A DNA stretch of 64,000 nt, taken from positions 266,535,177 through 266,599,176 of the forward strand of contig CM069432.1 in assembly GCA_035610365.1 (NCBI GenBank), given 5' to 3'. This document shows, piece after piece, positions 44,461-57,500 of this stretch. The notes under the pieces are model-generated. The model made no database searches. It was not told where the DNA came from and saw only the letters and a program-made list of their open reading frames with translations. The position numbers were made by a program, and so were the translations under genes. The number at the start of each line of letters is the position of its first letter. Position 1 is the first letter of the stretch. Source of the DNA: Aquatica leii. Lineage: Eukaryota; Arthropoda; Insecta; Coleoptera; Lampyridae.

Positions 44461-45400
44461 GAAAAAGTAGTCGATAGGTATATACGGAGCATGGCACTAA
44501 AGGCTTCGCCTCTGCACCGAAACCAGTATGCTTACTAATCTGGAAAATCTTGCGAGCTAGCAATTCATCAACTAGTAAGCGAATGCGAAAATGCAATCCA
44601 GTACAATGATATTGCATTGGGTGCTTTTCTAGATATTGAAAGAGCATTTGACAATACATCCTTCACCTCAATCACAAGAGCAATGGAGAAAAAAGGAATC
44701 ACAGTTTGAAACTGAGTCGACTCAATGCCCAGGAATCGGACGGTAACAGCTACTTTGTACGGTAGCACTGTGGGAGGCAAATCGGTTGGCGTGTGCTCAC
44801 AAGGCGGTGAGGTATTTGCTTTAGGATACGCCTACGATCTCACCATTATCATCAACGGGAAGTTTCGGGCAACTGTATCTAACAAAATGCAAAATTCACT
44901 AAACACCGTCAAATAATGGCGCAAAGGGACTATCAGTGAACCCAACTAAGACGGCAATCGTTCCGTTTACCAAACGACAGAAAACAGCTAATATAAAACT
45001 ACCTACGATGTGTATAAAAGAAGTCAAATATCTAGGACTCACTCTTGATACTAGATTGACTTTCAACATTATGGACTCGAAATTATACGCTAATAGTTCG
45101 ATATTGATCATGCCTGACTGCCATGCAGCACTACTGGCGCTAAGATCGCCAGTAATAAAATCCAAACTGATTATGGCATGCACAAACAGTCTGGAAATAT
45201 TAGAAACTCGCAAACCAGTGCAGCTCATCTGGATACCAAAAGACCAGAATGTAAAGGGAAAACGTAATGGCGAACGCACTAGTTAAAAAAGGCACAACAG
45301 AGACATATATCGAACCTAAATCGTTTCCGACATCGCTTCCGAGACAGGAAAAAAAAGCAAATCGCGGCAAACCTGCAGCGAAGCATAAAAACTATAGAAA
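44461..45400 (+). pseudogene. non-LTR ORF2 remnant, RT core and later (continuation)
   Basis: Reads YNDIALGAFLDIERAFDNTS (first catalytic Asp), RNRTVTATLYGSTVGGKSV, CSQGG, then GYAYDLTIIINGKF, where YADD is YAYD, VNPTKTAIVPFTKRQKTANI and KEVKYLGLTLDTRLTF. The later RNase H-like part is short (LIWIPKDQNVKGK). Several frameshifts. It is the downstream half of 40535-41172. Confidence 0.82.
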
Positions 45401-45969
45401 AACTTTTTAGGGATGAGGTACACAAAGCTGTTTCTTACAGAGCCACAATCAAACACACACACTTGAGTGTCGACAAAAGTTAAGAAAACTTAACAAACTG
45501 CTACTTTGCAGTACTTGGACTTCATTGATGAAACAGAACTGCTTAGGGAGGAATAAATCAAAGTTGCACATAAGGACCAAGGAGACCGCAGTGCAATGCC
45601 TCTTGAACTTAAAAAAAAGTGTCATTAAGTGTGCGGCAGTGTAGATAAATAAAAGTGAGTTATCCGTAGACGGTATACTGTTACAGTGATATATGAATTA
45701 TAGTTAGTGTTTTTTTAAAGTTAAATTGCTAGTTAATTATCTTGATTAGTATTGTGTTTTTAGTTAGTAAAAATTAGTTACATTTATAATAATCGATAAT
45801 AGTGTAAATAGTTAAAATAAATTGAGTTTTAAATTTGTTACAGTCACAAAGTTGACGTTTTCTTATGAACACGTAGGCAATAGCGAAGGCTTCCACGGCC
45901 GGAATCTATACGAACATTAGAATGTCTTCCGGGTTTGGACCGTGTCATAGTTGCAACCGAAGCTGCCAA

Positions 45970-46002
45970 CGTTTCGCCCACTTTCGTAAGAGGCTTCATC
46001 AG
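45970..46002 (-). ncRNA. hammerhead-like motif in PLE pLTR (minus arm)
   Basis: Minus strand: GCC, CTGATGA, extra A, stem II, GAAAC, GTT, GGC, as at 3172-3204. Stem II has one change here (GCCTC). Confidence 0.45.
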
Positions 46003-46226
46003 GGCGTGAGATAAATCGCAAAACTCAAACAAGCAATCGAAATCTAACTAAGAACTTCTCAAAAGTTAGGTTATCCACTTGTGAAACAAGCCATAACCTA
46101 AACTCTGAAAAGGTAAGAAAGAAAACAATAACCTGAAAAAGCAAACGAAAATCTAACAAAGAACCACTACCGAGTTAAGTAATCAACTTGTGAACCAAGC
46201 CAGATTCTAAACTTCGTAGAAGTGAC

Positions 46227-47294
46227 TTAATAAGAAATAGTCTCCGTGTTTAAAGGAAAAGGATCGTCACGGATGGTTGAGCTCGACCCTGATTGGGTTA
46301 CGGTTGCTAGGGGGCGTGTTTTTGATAAATGACTAATAACTGGGAACCAAAGAAGGGATAGTTCGAAACCATGATCGCGATTGAAGTTATTGGGGTGTTT
46401 GATGATTTCTATGCTTTCTCGGAATTTCCTGTTGAAAAAGAATGGAGATTTGGCAATCAACGTAACATTATCAAAATCTATCTTGTGACCTGTAGTAAAA
46501 TGATGTTCAGCGACCGCAGACTTGGAAGTATACCTTTTCCTTATACAACGATCATGTTCTGAAATGCGAGTAATGACGGAACGACCGGTTTCACCAATGT
46601 AGACTAAACCACAAGAACAGGGAATTTGGTATACACCTTGAGATGAAAGTGTAGGAAATTTGTCTTTGGGAGAAGGAAGAATCTGAGAGATTTTGCCTGT
46701 CGAGTTGAATATGGGTTTAATACCATTCTTACGAAGGAGTTTCCCTATTTGATCTGTAACCTTGTGAATGTAGGGTAAAAAGGCCAATTTCGGGTTGGAT
46801 TCGGGAGTAGAAATGTCCTTAGGTAATCGAGTACGTGGATGTAAACGACAATTAATAACTCTATGAATATCTTGCTTTACATAACCATTGTTCACTAAGG
46901 TTCTAGTAAGATGACGGAGTTCCGAGTCTAGATTCTCAGGTTGACAAATAAAAAAGGCACGATGAACCAAAGATTCAATAACAGAACGTTTCTGTGCAGG
47001 ATGATGATGAGACGAAGCATAAAGGTATCTGTCCGTATGGGTGGGTTTGCGATAAACAGAATGGCCCAGAAGTCCGTTGGGCTTACGAGTCACAAGAACC
47101 TCAAGAAATGGAAGAGAACCATTACTTTCGATTTCCATAGTAAATTTCATATCTAAGTGTTGATTGTTAAGATGATCAAGAAACTTAGACAATTCAAGAT
47201 GACCATGAGACCAAACAATAAACGTGTCGTCAACATATCTAAACCACACCTTAGGTTTTAATATTGATGATTCCAAAGTAACATCAAAGCTCAC
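46227..47294 (-). pseudogene. PLE RT (internally deleted) and GIY-YIG endonuclease
   Basis: A 355-codon open frame. After MSFDVT it jumps to LESSILKPKVWFRYVDDTFI. About 245 bp of RT are lost, including the GAAMGSPLSP block, with a junction at a shared TT. YVDD is kept. The C-terminal half has the GIY-YIG domain: GVYQIPCSCGLVYIGETGRS, the Arg/Glu helix RISEHDRC and the end FNRDHGFELS. The RT is not functional, but the endonuclease looks whole. Confidence 0.9.
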
Positions 47295-47327
47295 GAGAAG
47301 ATCTTCTCGTGAGCTTTGATGTTACTT
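47276..47327. repeat. 52-bp perfect palindrome at PLE head-to-head junction
   Basis: The arms are exact complements for 26 bases on each side of agatct (centre between 47301 and 47302). It arises because both PLE copies begin at the same site in the RT. Confidence 0.95.
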
Positions 47328-48605
47328 CACTTTTTACTAAAGTTCCTATTAAGGATTCGCTTATTATCATCAAACAGATTCTGTCTCAACATGGCAAGGA
47401 CTTGAGTTTGGTTTCTCTTATTGAAAAGTGTCTATCCTCTACTTACTTCCAATTTGATAACAAGTTTTACGAACAATTTTTGTGGTGCTGCTATGGGTTC
47501 TCCTTTATCACCTGTTGTAGCTAACATTTTTATGGAAACCTTTGAAACGGTTGCTTTGGAATCATCAATATTAAAACCTAAGGTGTGGTTTAGATATGTT
47601 GACGACACGTTTATTGTTTGGTCTCATGGTCATCTTGAATTGTCTAAGTTTCTTGATCATCTTAACAATCAACACTTAGATATCAAATTTACTATGGAAA
47701 TCGAAAGTAATGGTTCTCTTCCATTTCTTGACGTTCTTGTGACTCGTAAGCCCGATGGACTTCTGGACCATTCTGTTTATCGCAAACCCACCCATACGGA
47801 CAGATACCTTCATGCTTCGTCTCATCATCATCCTGCACAGAAACGTTCTGTTATTGAATCTTTGGTTCATCGTGCCTTTTCTATTTGTCAACCTGAGAAT
47901 CTAGACTCGGAACTCCGTCATCTTACTAGAACCTTAGTGAACAATGGTTATGTAAAGCAAGATATTCATAGAGTTATTAATTGTCGTTTACATCCACGTA
48001 CTCGATTACCTAAGGACATTTCTACTCCCGAATCCAACCCGAAATTGGCCTTTTTACCCTACATTCACAAGGTTACAGATCAAAGAGAGAAACTCCTTCG
48101 TAAGAATGGTATTAAACCCATATTCAACTCGACAGGCAAAATCTCTCAGATTCTTCTTTCTCCCAAAGACAAATTTCCTACACTTTCATCTCAAGGTGTA
48201 TACCAAATTCCCTGTTCTTGTGGTTTAGTCTACATTGGTGAAACCGGTCGTTCCGTCATTACTCGCATTTCAGAACATGATCGTTGTATAAGGAAAAGGT
48301 ATACTTCCAAGTCTGCGGTCGCTGAACATCATTTTACTACAGGTCACAAGATAGATTTTGATAATGTTACGTTGATTGCCAAATCTCCATTCTTTTTCAA
48401 CAGGAAATTCCGAGAAAGCATAGAAATCATCAAACACCCCAATAACTTCAATCGCGATCATGGTTTCGAACTATCCCCTCTTTGGTTCCCGGTTATTAGT
48501 CATTTATCAAAAACACGCCCCCTAGCAACCGTAACCCAATCAGGGTCGAGCTCAACCATCCGTTACGATCCTTTTCCTTTAAACACGGAGACTATTTCTT
48601 CTTAA
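47309..48605 (+). pseudogene. PLE RT (5'-truncated) and GIY-YIG endonuclease
   Basis: Starts in RT motif A with MSFDVTSLFTKVPIKDSL; the RT fingers are absent. A 1-bp gain in a T run at about 47477 shifts the frame between YEQF and GAAMGSPLSPVVANIFME. From 47421 the frame is open to 48605: palm with WFRYVDDTFIVW, thumb-like part with HSVYRKPTHTDRYLHASS, then GIY-YIG (GVYQIPCSCGLVYIGETGRS ... RISEH ... FNRDHGFELSPLW). PLE uses the endonuclease for integration in a telomerase-like RT system. Confidence 0.92.
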
Positions 48606-48916
48606 GTCACTTCTACGGAGTTTAGAATCTGGCTTGGTTCACAAGTTGATTACCTAACTCGGTAGTGATTCTTTGTTAGATTTTCGTTTGATTTTTCAGG
48701 TTATCGTTTTCTTTCTTACCTTTTCAGAGTTTAGGTTATGGCTTGTTTCACAAGTGGATAACCTAACTTTTGAGAAGTTCTTAGATTTCGATTGCTTGTT
48801 TGAGTTTTGCGATTTATCTCACGCCCTGATGAAGCCTCTTACGAAAGTGGGTGAAACGTTGGCAGCTTCGGTTGCAACTATGACACGGTCCAAACCCGGA
48901 AGACATTCTAATGTTA
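48606..48916 (+). repeat. PLE 3' UTR and pLTR (plus arm)
   Basis: Two ~105-bp units with ggctt(g/t)(g/t)ttcacaagt, followed by the hammerhead-like block. It ends at aatgtta, before the CCGGCCGTGGAAGC segment that the minus arm retains. Confidence 0.75.
48826..48858 (+). ncRNA. hammerhead-like motif in PLE pLTR (plus arm)
   Basis: CTGATGA at 48826-48832 and GAAACG ending at 48858, followed by TTGGC. GCC before CTGATGA can pair with GGC after GTT. One extra A follows CTGATGA. Confidence 0.48.
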
Positions 48917-48929
48917 GAACACGTAGGCA

Positions 48930-51384
48930 CTTTATTTATTTTCTGTCCTCTTTTTGGTGCATTTTGTATGATTTCTTTTGATGTGCATGCCTGGTTCATC
49001 TTTAATGAAATCTTTTTCTTCAAGTTATTTTTTGTACCTCTTCTATAGAGATGTTCGTTTTTGATTGCCTTTACTTTCATTTTTTAAGCGAGTTTTTACA
49101 TTTAGCTTAATTTTTCTATTATATTCTCCAATTAAAATGAACAAACGCTATTAAATACGCGTTTTTAAATTTTAAATTAATGTGCCACAATAAACAAACA
49201 ATTTATCACTGGCAGCTATGATATATACCAATTTACTTTTGAAATTTTAAGAAAAAAAAGCCATTTGGCTTAAACGCAATGATTTTGGCGAAAAAACAAA
49301 TCTGTTCGCATCTAAAATAAAGCAGACATACGATCTAAGTCCAAGAAATAAGTAAATAGAAGAATTATGCTTTACTATGTATAAAAAAATTAAATTGGTT
49401 TGATTTTATTTTGGCAGAAAATGTCGTAGATGAGCCAAGACACTTTTTTATTGGCAACATCTGATTAAATGTCATTACAACGATCTAAACTATAAAAATT
49501 TGTTTACAAATAGCAAGGTGATAAATTAAGATGTGAGTTATATCGCCTAGAAAAACGGAAAACGAGCGGAAAATTCTTTTAGTCAATAAATTATTAAAAC
49601 TCAAATAAGCCGTTATCGTTCTAATGATCAAACATTTATAATCAATTCATACAAATTAATTGAACACGACAAACGAATCGATTACCGATGGAAAGTGAAA
49701 CGCAAGTGAAGTTTAAGGTCATATTTTGAAACAACGCACGCACGATCCTTTTTGCATTTTAATGGATATATTCGCTAATAAATAATTCAACTGTAACGGT
49801 GCTAACAAACATTGTTTTTACTACCATAAAACCGCTTCTTCTTATCGATTATAATATTTGCCAACGATAAAATCCTTTCAGCCACTAGACAAAATGGTTA
49901 TCTGAGTAATTGTGTAGTTAAGTATAAAGGTTTATTTATGTTGTTTCTATGTAGTATACGCGGGTTCGAAGGACCAAAAAGCATACACGATAATATTTAT
50001 ACAAAGAAATGTTTTCATTAAATTGTATACACGCCATAATTCACTTGAAATCTTTCGAACAATCTTAATTAAAACCAATGTCATCAAATAATGATTCACA
50101 AGCTAATAAAAGTATGGAATATACAAACAATTTAATTAAACGTATGGGAATGTTAATTTATCTAGTAGTTGATTAATTTGTGCAGATTTTCACTTGTTTA
50201 TAACGTCATTTTGTAGAAAAAGCGTCTTTAAAGCATGAAATTGTTAAAGACTGATAAGTGGAGCGTATCTGTAACAATTTGTACGAATTTAGCTATAATT
50301 TTTCCGGCAACTATCGAAATAAGTAACGGTAAAACAATTTATCTAAGCTAACGTGTTTTTTCAAATACTCAATTTCAGTTGTTTTATCGGCTGAAGTAAC
50401 TTTGATTGCCACGCTTTCTATGACAATTTTAGTAGTTTTTATAATTTCGCAGTTACAACTTTTTTTAGAATTTAAATACAAGTTGATGCGATAAATAATG
50501 GTAACATAATTAAGTCGTTTTAGCGAAAACTTGAAAACAAATGATGGTTATTTAAATTAAATTACTTTTAAGATTTTTTTTGTTTTCGTCGAGGAAACGT
50601 CTCATTACGTTTACGATAAAATTTTTTGAATATAATGAAGAGAAAGGAAAAAAAATTTGCATAAATGTATAGTAAAAATAAGTGAAAACAATAGTTTTTA
50701 GTGTTTTGTTTATTTACGTTATACATTCAAAACAATTAACAATTTAATGGTAATTTAAAAAAAAACACCTGCAACTTCTAAGCAAAGAATCAAGTTGTTC
50801 ATTATTATTATTTTTGTATTTAAAATACAAAAATCACATTTAAGAGAAGTTTTATTGGGTTGTTAAACTTTGCTCTACTTGTATAAAATGAGAATTTTAC
50901 TTCACGGTTGTATTTTTACAATTTGCAAAGAAATATCGGATTAAAACAAAATTACATGTCGAATGAAAAGTGTTTTTGAATTACTTAGATTAAACGTCAG
51001 CTTACGTGACATTACCTATTTTTTTTAATTATCAGCGTTTCCGGTTTCAAAAAAAAACGCGATACTTTCCCTTCTGCCTTTTCAATTAATACAAGACCAA
51101 TGAACAGTTTTAGTTGAGCATAAAAAATTTCTTCAAGCTACATATCAAAAAGTCCCAACTTATTACATTAACTTAGAAGTCGTGGTCTTGGTAGTTGCTT
51201 CGTCATAATACCCGCCCCACGGTTGTCGGTAGAAATGTGCTGAAGTTTAAGAACTTCTTTTAGTACTTTTTCTTGAATAAAAAAAATATTTTATTTTTAT
51301 GTGGTTGGTGCTATGATGATTTTCTAGGTTGTAATACAAACGAATGGTTATCTATGTATTTGAAGAATAGGGACTTGTTTTGAG
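48930..51384. other. A+T-rich sequence without recognised genes
   Basis: 2.4 kb with no open frame of interest and no element I recognise; possibly old unique or heavily decayed sequence. Confidence 0.5.
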
Positions 51385-51705
51385 CAACTTGTTACCAACC
51401 TTAAATTCAAGTTGATCCTGTTATCGACAACTACGTCACTACGGCTAGCGAGTGGACGTAGTCAGGAATGCTATATCATATCAAGAAGAAAAATAATAGG
51501 CGCCACTCCGTGCTTGCCTGCAGAGTCTTTGGTTCGGAGACACCAAAGGTACATATGAATCCACTGTCGAAAAGTTAGGAAAAAAGCAAACCACTATCAA
51601 CGAAACATCGTAATAAATTGATTAACATATTTTCTATTCGATAACAAACTACTACTTAGAAAAAAATCAGTAAATGCTAAATAAGCTAGATCGGTTAAAC
51701 ATTAA
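51385..51705 (-). repeat. dispersed repeat family, copy B
   Basis: Reverse complement matches copy A (33912-34275): gatagtggtttgcttttttc, ggagtggcgcc, gtccactcgctagccgt and gttggtaacaa in order. Confidence 0.65.
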
Positions 51706-51806
51706 CATTGCATTCTACTACTATTGTTTTTCAAAGCTCTAAGAATTTTTTTATGAATTTGACGCAATTAATAATAAAACCTTCAAGACACAAGACAAAA
51801 TCGATC

Positions 51807-51985
51807 AAGGCATGCTTGTCGCAAAAAACGCAATTCCCGAAAAGCGAGAAGCGAACGTTTAAATTAGTATAATAACTTACCCAAGATCTGAAGTTCTTTA
51901 TCGTAAGTAGCTATTAAGCATGCTGCTTAAGTAATATTCTTTTTAAACTTCCGAAGAGTGTAAGCTTACAATCGTCATCTTACAT
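51807..51985 (+). repeat. dispersed repeat, copy 2
   Basis: Partner of 31068-31245; shares aaaagcgaga, aaattagtataataac and gagtgtaagcttacaatcgtc. Confidence 0.65.
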
Positions 51986-52265
51986 TACAAACTAATATTA
52001 ATTAATGATCTTAGTTACAATAAAAAGAACTGGCAGTCTAAAATGAGTAATAACACCGAGGATTTAACATAATTAAAATATTGAAATTAGTATACAATTA
52101 ATCACAACGTAGGGTCCTAACCACTAGTTGACAAACTGTTTGATTCCCAAAGCGTAAAAACGTGTGGAATGCTTGTGAGATATCATATCGCAAATGAGCG
52201 TTGACCTCCGGGCAAGTGCACCGATATAGTGAGTAAAAATTTTGCAAACTTAAAACTCTTCAACC

Positions 52266-52800
52266 ATGCAAAATACAAGTGACGGATTTTATCTCACCAA
52301 CCAGCAACAGCCCTTAAATTTCTATCCACAACAAGCGTTACCATTTCAACTAAACTACCACCAAGCAATTACTTCACAAACAGCAATGTTTACGTTACCT
52401 ACAATAGTCCGAAACAATATGACGTCTACTCAAACACATTTACAGAATCAACCACAAGCCAATAAATTTTCCACCACTGCCACTCCCACAAATCCAACAG
52501 TATACCTCATGGCATAGTCCGTGGCAAACAAAACCATCAGACCGAAGACTAACTGATATGAAGTTGAATAATACTACTGAAAATCTGGTCAATTACGACA
52601 ACATGTCAACTACAAGCGATATATCTCAAATAATAGAATTAAATGAATTTCAAGAAATCAGACGGCGCAAAAAAAAGAAAGCTGTCAGCGATCGTGTTGC
52701 AGTCACAAACGTAAACCATACAAATCCGCTCATTTCCACGTCTAACAAATTTCAACTTTTAACTAATCAAAAAGCAAACACAGTCACGTACAAGGTTATA
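52266..52800 (+). pseudogene. jockey-like LINE ORF1, N-terminal part
   Basis: The start MQNTSDGFYLTNQQQPLNFY is rich in Gln, Asn, Pro and Thr, as in gag-like ORF1. A frameshift near 52500 joins to 52558-52793, which reads NEFQEIRRRKKKKAV and SNKFQLLTNQKANTV, the usual 'WQEVRRR...NRF..L' block. It is cut by the LTR of the third gypsy copy. 52090-52265 may be its 5' UTR. Confidence 0.55.
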
Positions 52801-53002
52801 CACCGTAAATTTATCGCACACGCGTTAATCACTTATTTATTTAGACTTGAATACTCTTCTTAACACTGCCGTCTTCGAATTACGGGAAATAACTGTCCTA
52901 CGATTTGTTTGTACCGCATTTATACATTTCTGTAAACATTCGAAAAGCCTCTACATTCTTTCGTAAACGTTCTGGACGTGGATAAAAAGTACGGGAACGT
53001 TC

Positions 53003-53600
53003 TCAAAATTTACAAAAACTTTGCAAATGTTTTACTGCCCACTTCTTAAGATTGTTCTGTACCAAAACAGGAGACTGGATGCGACACCGGTAGAAAGGAT
53101 CGTGGCGATAGCGGCAGCTTCCTCCATGTCGGCAATTTCCTTGACCATAAAAGTAACAGTCAATGGACTTTTCCTGACCCAATATTCCTCCTGGTTGGTA
53201 ACTACAGACCAACACTTGAACGCCTGTTTCTCGGAAGACGACCTCCAACATGTTTCGAACTGTCCTCCAATTCAGTTGATCTAGGCCTCAACCAAGCTTG
53301 GGTACTGCCAATTTCTTAACATGGTGGAACTCCATTTCTCACTTGAGATTCCATGATGTTTGCCAGAGATTTTCGTATAACGGCTTGCTACGTGAGTATT
53401 TCTTAGTGACCAGAAAGAAAACAAAGCGTCTGTCACCGCGTAGTCTTAAAACTTTTTCGACTGCCGGTTGCTGTCTTTGTCGCTTATCTAGCTGCCCAAA
53501 CTTATTTTTAAATACGACTGCGACCCCTCTGGACATGTCAAGATCCTCGCTCACGCAATGTGCGATGGCGTAATCTTTTTGTGTTTGGAACAGGTCTTGT
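53003..53600 (-). pseudogene. macrodomain and CCCH finger of third gypsy copy
   Basis: The frame 53339-53554 keeps SEDLDMSRGVAVVFKNKFGQ and FFLVTKKYSRSKPLYENLW with the Lys motif. The Asp block reads KLG-stop-GLDQLN because TGT became TGA, so Asp is kept but the frame is broken. 53003-53251 keeps CYFYGQGNCRHGGSCRYRH, the CCCH finger, intact. Confidence 0.88.
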
Positions 53601-53647
53601 TGTTTCTTGGTGGTAACTCCAAACCTAGCTTTTCCAGAACCTCCGTA

Positions 53648-54590
53648 TTAGCTCATAAACTTTTCGAACTCCATTGCTTCGATTTGATTTCTGATTCTGC
53701 TGCTTATTACTCTGGTTCGAACCTGAGCTTGTGTATTGTGGTTATCGCCAGCAAACAGGGCTAGACGATCGACGTGGAGCACTTTTGGTTTGCTTCTGGG
53801 TAGTTTTCGGATGCGATATATGACGTCATTAATACGCTGCACGATTTCATAAGGGCCCTCCCATTGCCTTTGCAGCCTTGGCGACAAACCACATCTCCTT
53901 TGGGGATTATACAACCATACCATGTCACCAAGTTGAAACCCACCATTTCGTGCCTTGACGTTATATCTAGTCTTTATCCTATCGTTGGCAGTTTGTGTGT
54001 TTTTACGAACCTTTTGATGTACTTTGTCTAGCCTCTTGGTCAGCTTGCTGATGTGATGTTCTCCAGTAACTTCTTCTTCTTCCGGTCTTCGTGCAAATTG
54101 GAGGTCGCATGGCAGTCGTATTTTGCGACCGAGCATCACACAGGATGGTGTTTGGCCTGTGCTTTCGTGAACGGATGATCGACATAAAAGTTGAAAGTAC
54201 TGATCTCAGTCTCTTTAGTGCTCGGACACTACTTTGGCTAAGTACTTGCCCATTGTTCGATTCATCCGCTCAACCATGCCATTGAGGATGGAGAGGCGTC
54301 GTTCTAGTTTTCTTAATTCCCAACAGTCGGCAAACTTCTTGAAACAGCCCAGACTCAAAACTGCAGCCTTGATCGGAGTGTAATTCCAACGGCAGAAAAA
54401 TTCTTTTATTAATACGTCTGCGACTGTAACTGCTTTTTGATTGGGTATGGCTTAAGCTTCCGTCCATTTCGTGAAAGAATCCATCGCCACCAGGATGTAT
54501 TTATTTCCCGAATCGGATTCTGGGAACGGCCCTGCGATGTCAATCGTTACTGTTTCCAAAGGGTTTCCTACGTTGTATTGCTACATGGGC
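53648..54590 (-). pseudogene. integrase core end and C-terminal domain, third gypsy copy
   Basis: The C-terminal part at 53648-54139 reads WEGPYEIVQRINDVIYRI and VLHVDRLALFAGDNH. Upstream pieces carry HSDQGCSFESGLFQEVC (second catalytic Asp) and ERMNRTMGKYL (Glu). Small deletions shift the frame near 54190 and 54390. Confidence 0.85.
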
Positions 54591-57500
54591 GGGGGTCAAA
54601 GTAGGAGCGTTCTCGTCGCGACCCCTGTCAGATCTTTAATCTGCGAATCCTATGCCTATGTTACTATGCCTACCAGCACAGTGCATCAGTGTCACCCCAA
54701 AGGGCCCTTTCCAGGGCTGGCACTGACTGTCATCTCTGCTAACGTCGAGGGGCTCACAGGAGCCAAACAAGACATTATGGCAAAAATCTGCACAGAGCAC
54801 AAATGTTATGTGCTCTGTCTGCAAGAGACCCACCGAGGCCAAAACAACAACCGCCCACGGATCCCTGGTATGAAGCTAATATTAGAGTGCCAGCACGAGA
54901 AATACGGTAGCGCCATCTTCACGAAGAGCGATCTCATCGTCAAGACGGCCAACATGTCTCAAGCCAACAACATCGAAATCCTGACAGTGGAACTGGACAG
55001 CATCTCTATCACCTCGGTCTATAAGCCACCCGGGGAACGGTTTGACTTCGCTAAACCGCTAAACTTCGATCGGAACAAGACTCACATCATCATCAGTGAC
55101 TTTAACAGTCACCACGTCAACTGGGACTACGCCAAAACAGATGAAAATGGCGACTTGGTTGAGACGTGGGGCGATGCAAACCACCTCAGTCTAATCCACG
55201 ACCCCAAACTCCCGAAGTCCTTCAACAGTTCTAGATGGAAACGGGGGTACAACCCAGACCTAGCCTTCGTAAGCAACAACATCGCTGACCTCTGCAGTAA
55301 AGCCGTGCTGGAACCCATACCACACACACAGCACAGGCCGATATCCATTAGCGCATCACCAGCAGTCACACCAATCACGGCCCCATTCCGCCGCCCTTTC
55401 AACTTCAAAAAAGCAGACTGGACAGGATTTGCAGAGGACCTGGACACGAAAGTGGCAAACATCGAACCGTCACAGACCAACTACAACCTGTTCGTTGACG
55501 ACGTACGTACTGCATCCAGAAAGAACATACCACGAGGATGTAGAACCTGCTACGTGCCAGGACTCTCCCATGAGATGATAGACGAGTATCAGAAGTACCA
55601 ACAGCTATTCCAAGCAAATCCGTTTTCGGATAGCACCATTGCATCTGGTACAGAACTAGCACTAAAGATACAGGAAGAAAGACAGAAGTCATGGCAAAAC
55701 ATGATTGAAAGTGTGGACATGACCCACAGCAGTAGGAAAGCCTGGCTCACCATCAAGAAGCTAAGCAACGACCCCAAAAAGGCTGAACAACACCATAATG
55801 TCACTGCAAACCAGGTTGCAAGCCAACTCCTTCTAAACGGGAAAGCACCAACTAAACAACCTAAGATGAGGATCAAGCGACAACCTGGCAAAGAAAACAA
55901 CAGCTTCAATACCACCTTCACCATGGAAGAGCTCAACATCTGTATTAAGAACCTGAAAAATGGTAAAGCGGCTGGAATGGACGACATTTGCTCAGAACAA
56001 ATAAAACACTTCGGACCAAGGACAAGAGAGTGGATATTAGAGCTGTTTAAGAACTGCTCTTATACATATAACATCCCGAAGCTATGGCGGCAGGCACGCG
56101 TCATTGCCCTTCTAAAACCGGGCAAAGACGCCTCGGACCCCAAAAACTTCAGACCAATATCACTTCTCTGCCACCTTCACAAACTCTATGAACGTCTCAT
56201 CCTGAACCATCTGTCTCCCCTGATCGAAGAACACCTAATCCCAGAACAAGCTGGCTTCCACCCGGGCAAATCCTGCACGGGACAGACACTCAACCTCACC
56301 CAGCACATAGAAGATGGTTTTGAAAAAGGGAAAATCACAGGCGCAGTATTTGTAGATCTCTCAGCTGCATACGATACTGTGAACCATAGGATGCTCCTCT
56401 CGAAGATCTACGACATGACACACGACTACCACCTAGTGCAAGTCATCAAATCGCTATTGGAAAACAGACGATTCTATGTAGAACTCTGCAAGCAGAAGAG
56501 CCGCTGGAGACGGCAACAGAACGGCCTTCCTCAGGGAAGTGTGCTAGCACCGACCCTCTTCAATATCTACACCAACGATCAGCCCATCCACCCTAATTGC
56601 AGGAGTTTCTTATATGCTGACGATCTGTGCGTCACAGCACAGGAGAAAGAGTTCACCACCATCGAGAGAGTCCTTACATCTGCTCTATCGAACCTCTCAA
56701 CCTACTACAGCAAGAACTACCTGAGACCAAATCCGACCAAAACACAGGTAACTGCTTTTCATCTGCGCCATCGGGAAGCAAACCGGAAGTTACGCATCAC
56801 CTGGAATGGTACGGAAATAGAACACCACCAGAACCCAGTGTACCTCGGAGTCGTCCTCGACCGGACCCTGACTTATAGGGCCCACGTGGAAAAGACGAAG
56901 GGGAAAGTCAGCGCTCGGAACAATATCCTCAGAAAACTGGCCAACACCAAGTGGGGCGCCAACCCGACCACCCTGCGCTCTACTGCACTCGCACTCTGCT
57001 ACTCCACAGCAGAATTTGCGTGCCCAGTTTGGGAGCGGTCATCTCATGCCAAAAAACTCGACCCGGTGCTCAACGAGAGCCGTCGCTACATCACGGGATG
57101 CCTGAAACCGACACCCATCAACAGCCTCTACCTATTAGCCGGCATTGCTTCACCAGACATAAGAAGAAATGTAGCGAGTAGGCGGGAAAAACTGAGGCAA
57201 CTAGAGGACCCCAGACATCCATTGTACGGCCATACCAACGTCGACAAACGCCTAAAATCCCGAAAAAGCTTCATACCCGAGAAACCCCTGGACTCAACAG
57301 CTAAAGCAGCGAGGTTGGATTCATGGCGCGAACGCGTTAAAAACACCGACGCAATCGACGGTACCAGCCTAGAAGTGGGAGAACACCTACCCGCTGGCGG
57401 TGATCTGGACTGGACTACGTGGAAAAGCCTAAACCGCCTACGCACTAGAACTGGCAGATCCAAAGTCAACATGACCAAGTGGGGGTACTCTAGCGACAGC

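Larger units (their letters stand above)
45880..48916. mobile_element. Penelope-like element (family A) inserted as an inverted pair
   Basis: One insertion of 3.04 kb flanked by a 13-bp duplication gaacacgtaggca (45867-45879 and 48917-48929). It holds a minus copy (45880-47301) and a longer plus copy (47302-48916) head to head. The two arms are nearly identical over about 1.37 kb. Both begin at the same RT codon region, SFDVT. Confidence 0.9.

Noticed and set aside
54471-54665. Longer N-terminus for the intact LINE ORF
   Set aside because: The first codons lie in gypsy antisense sequence outside the LINE, left of the target duplication.
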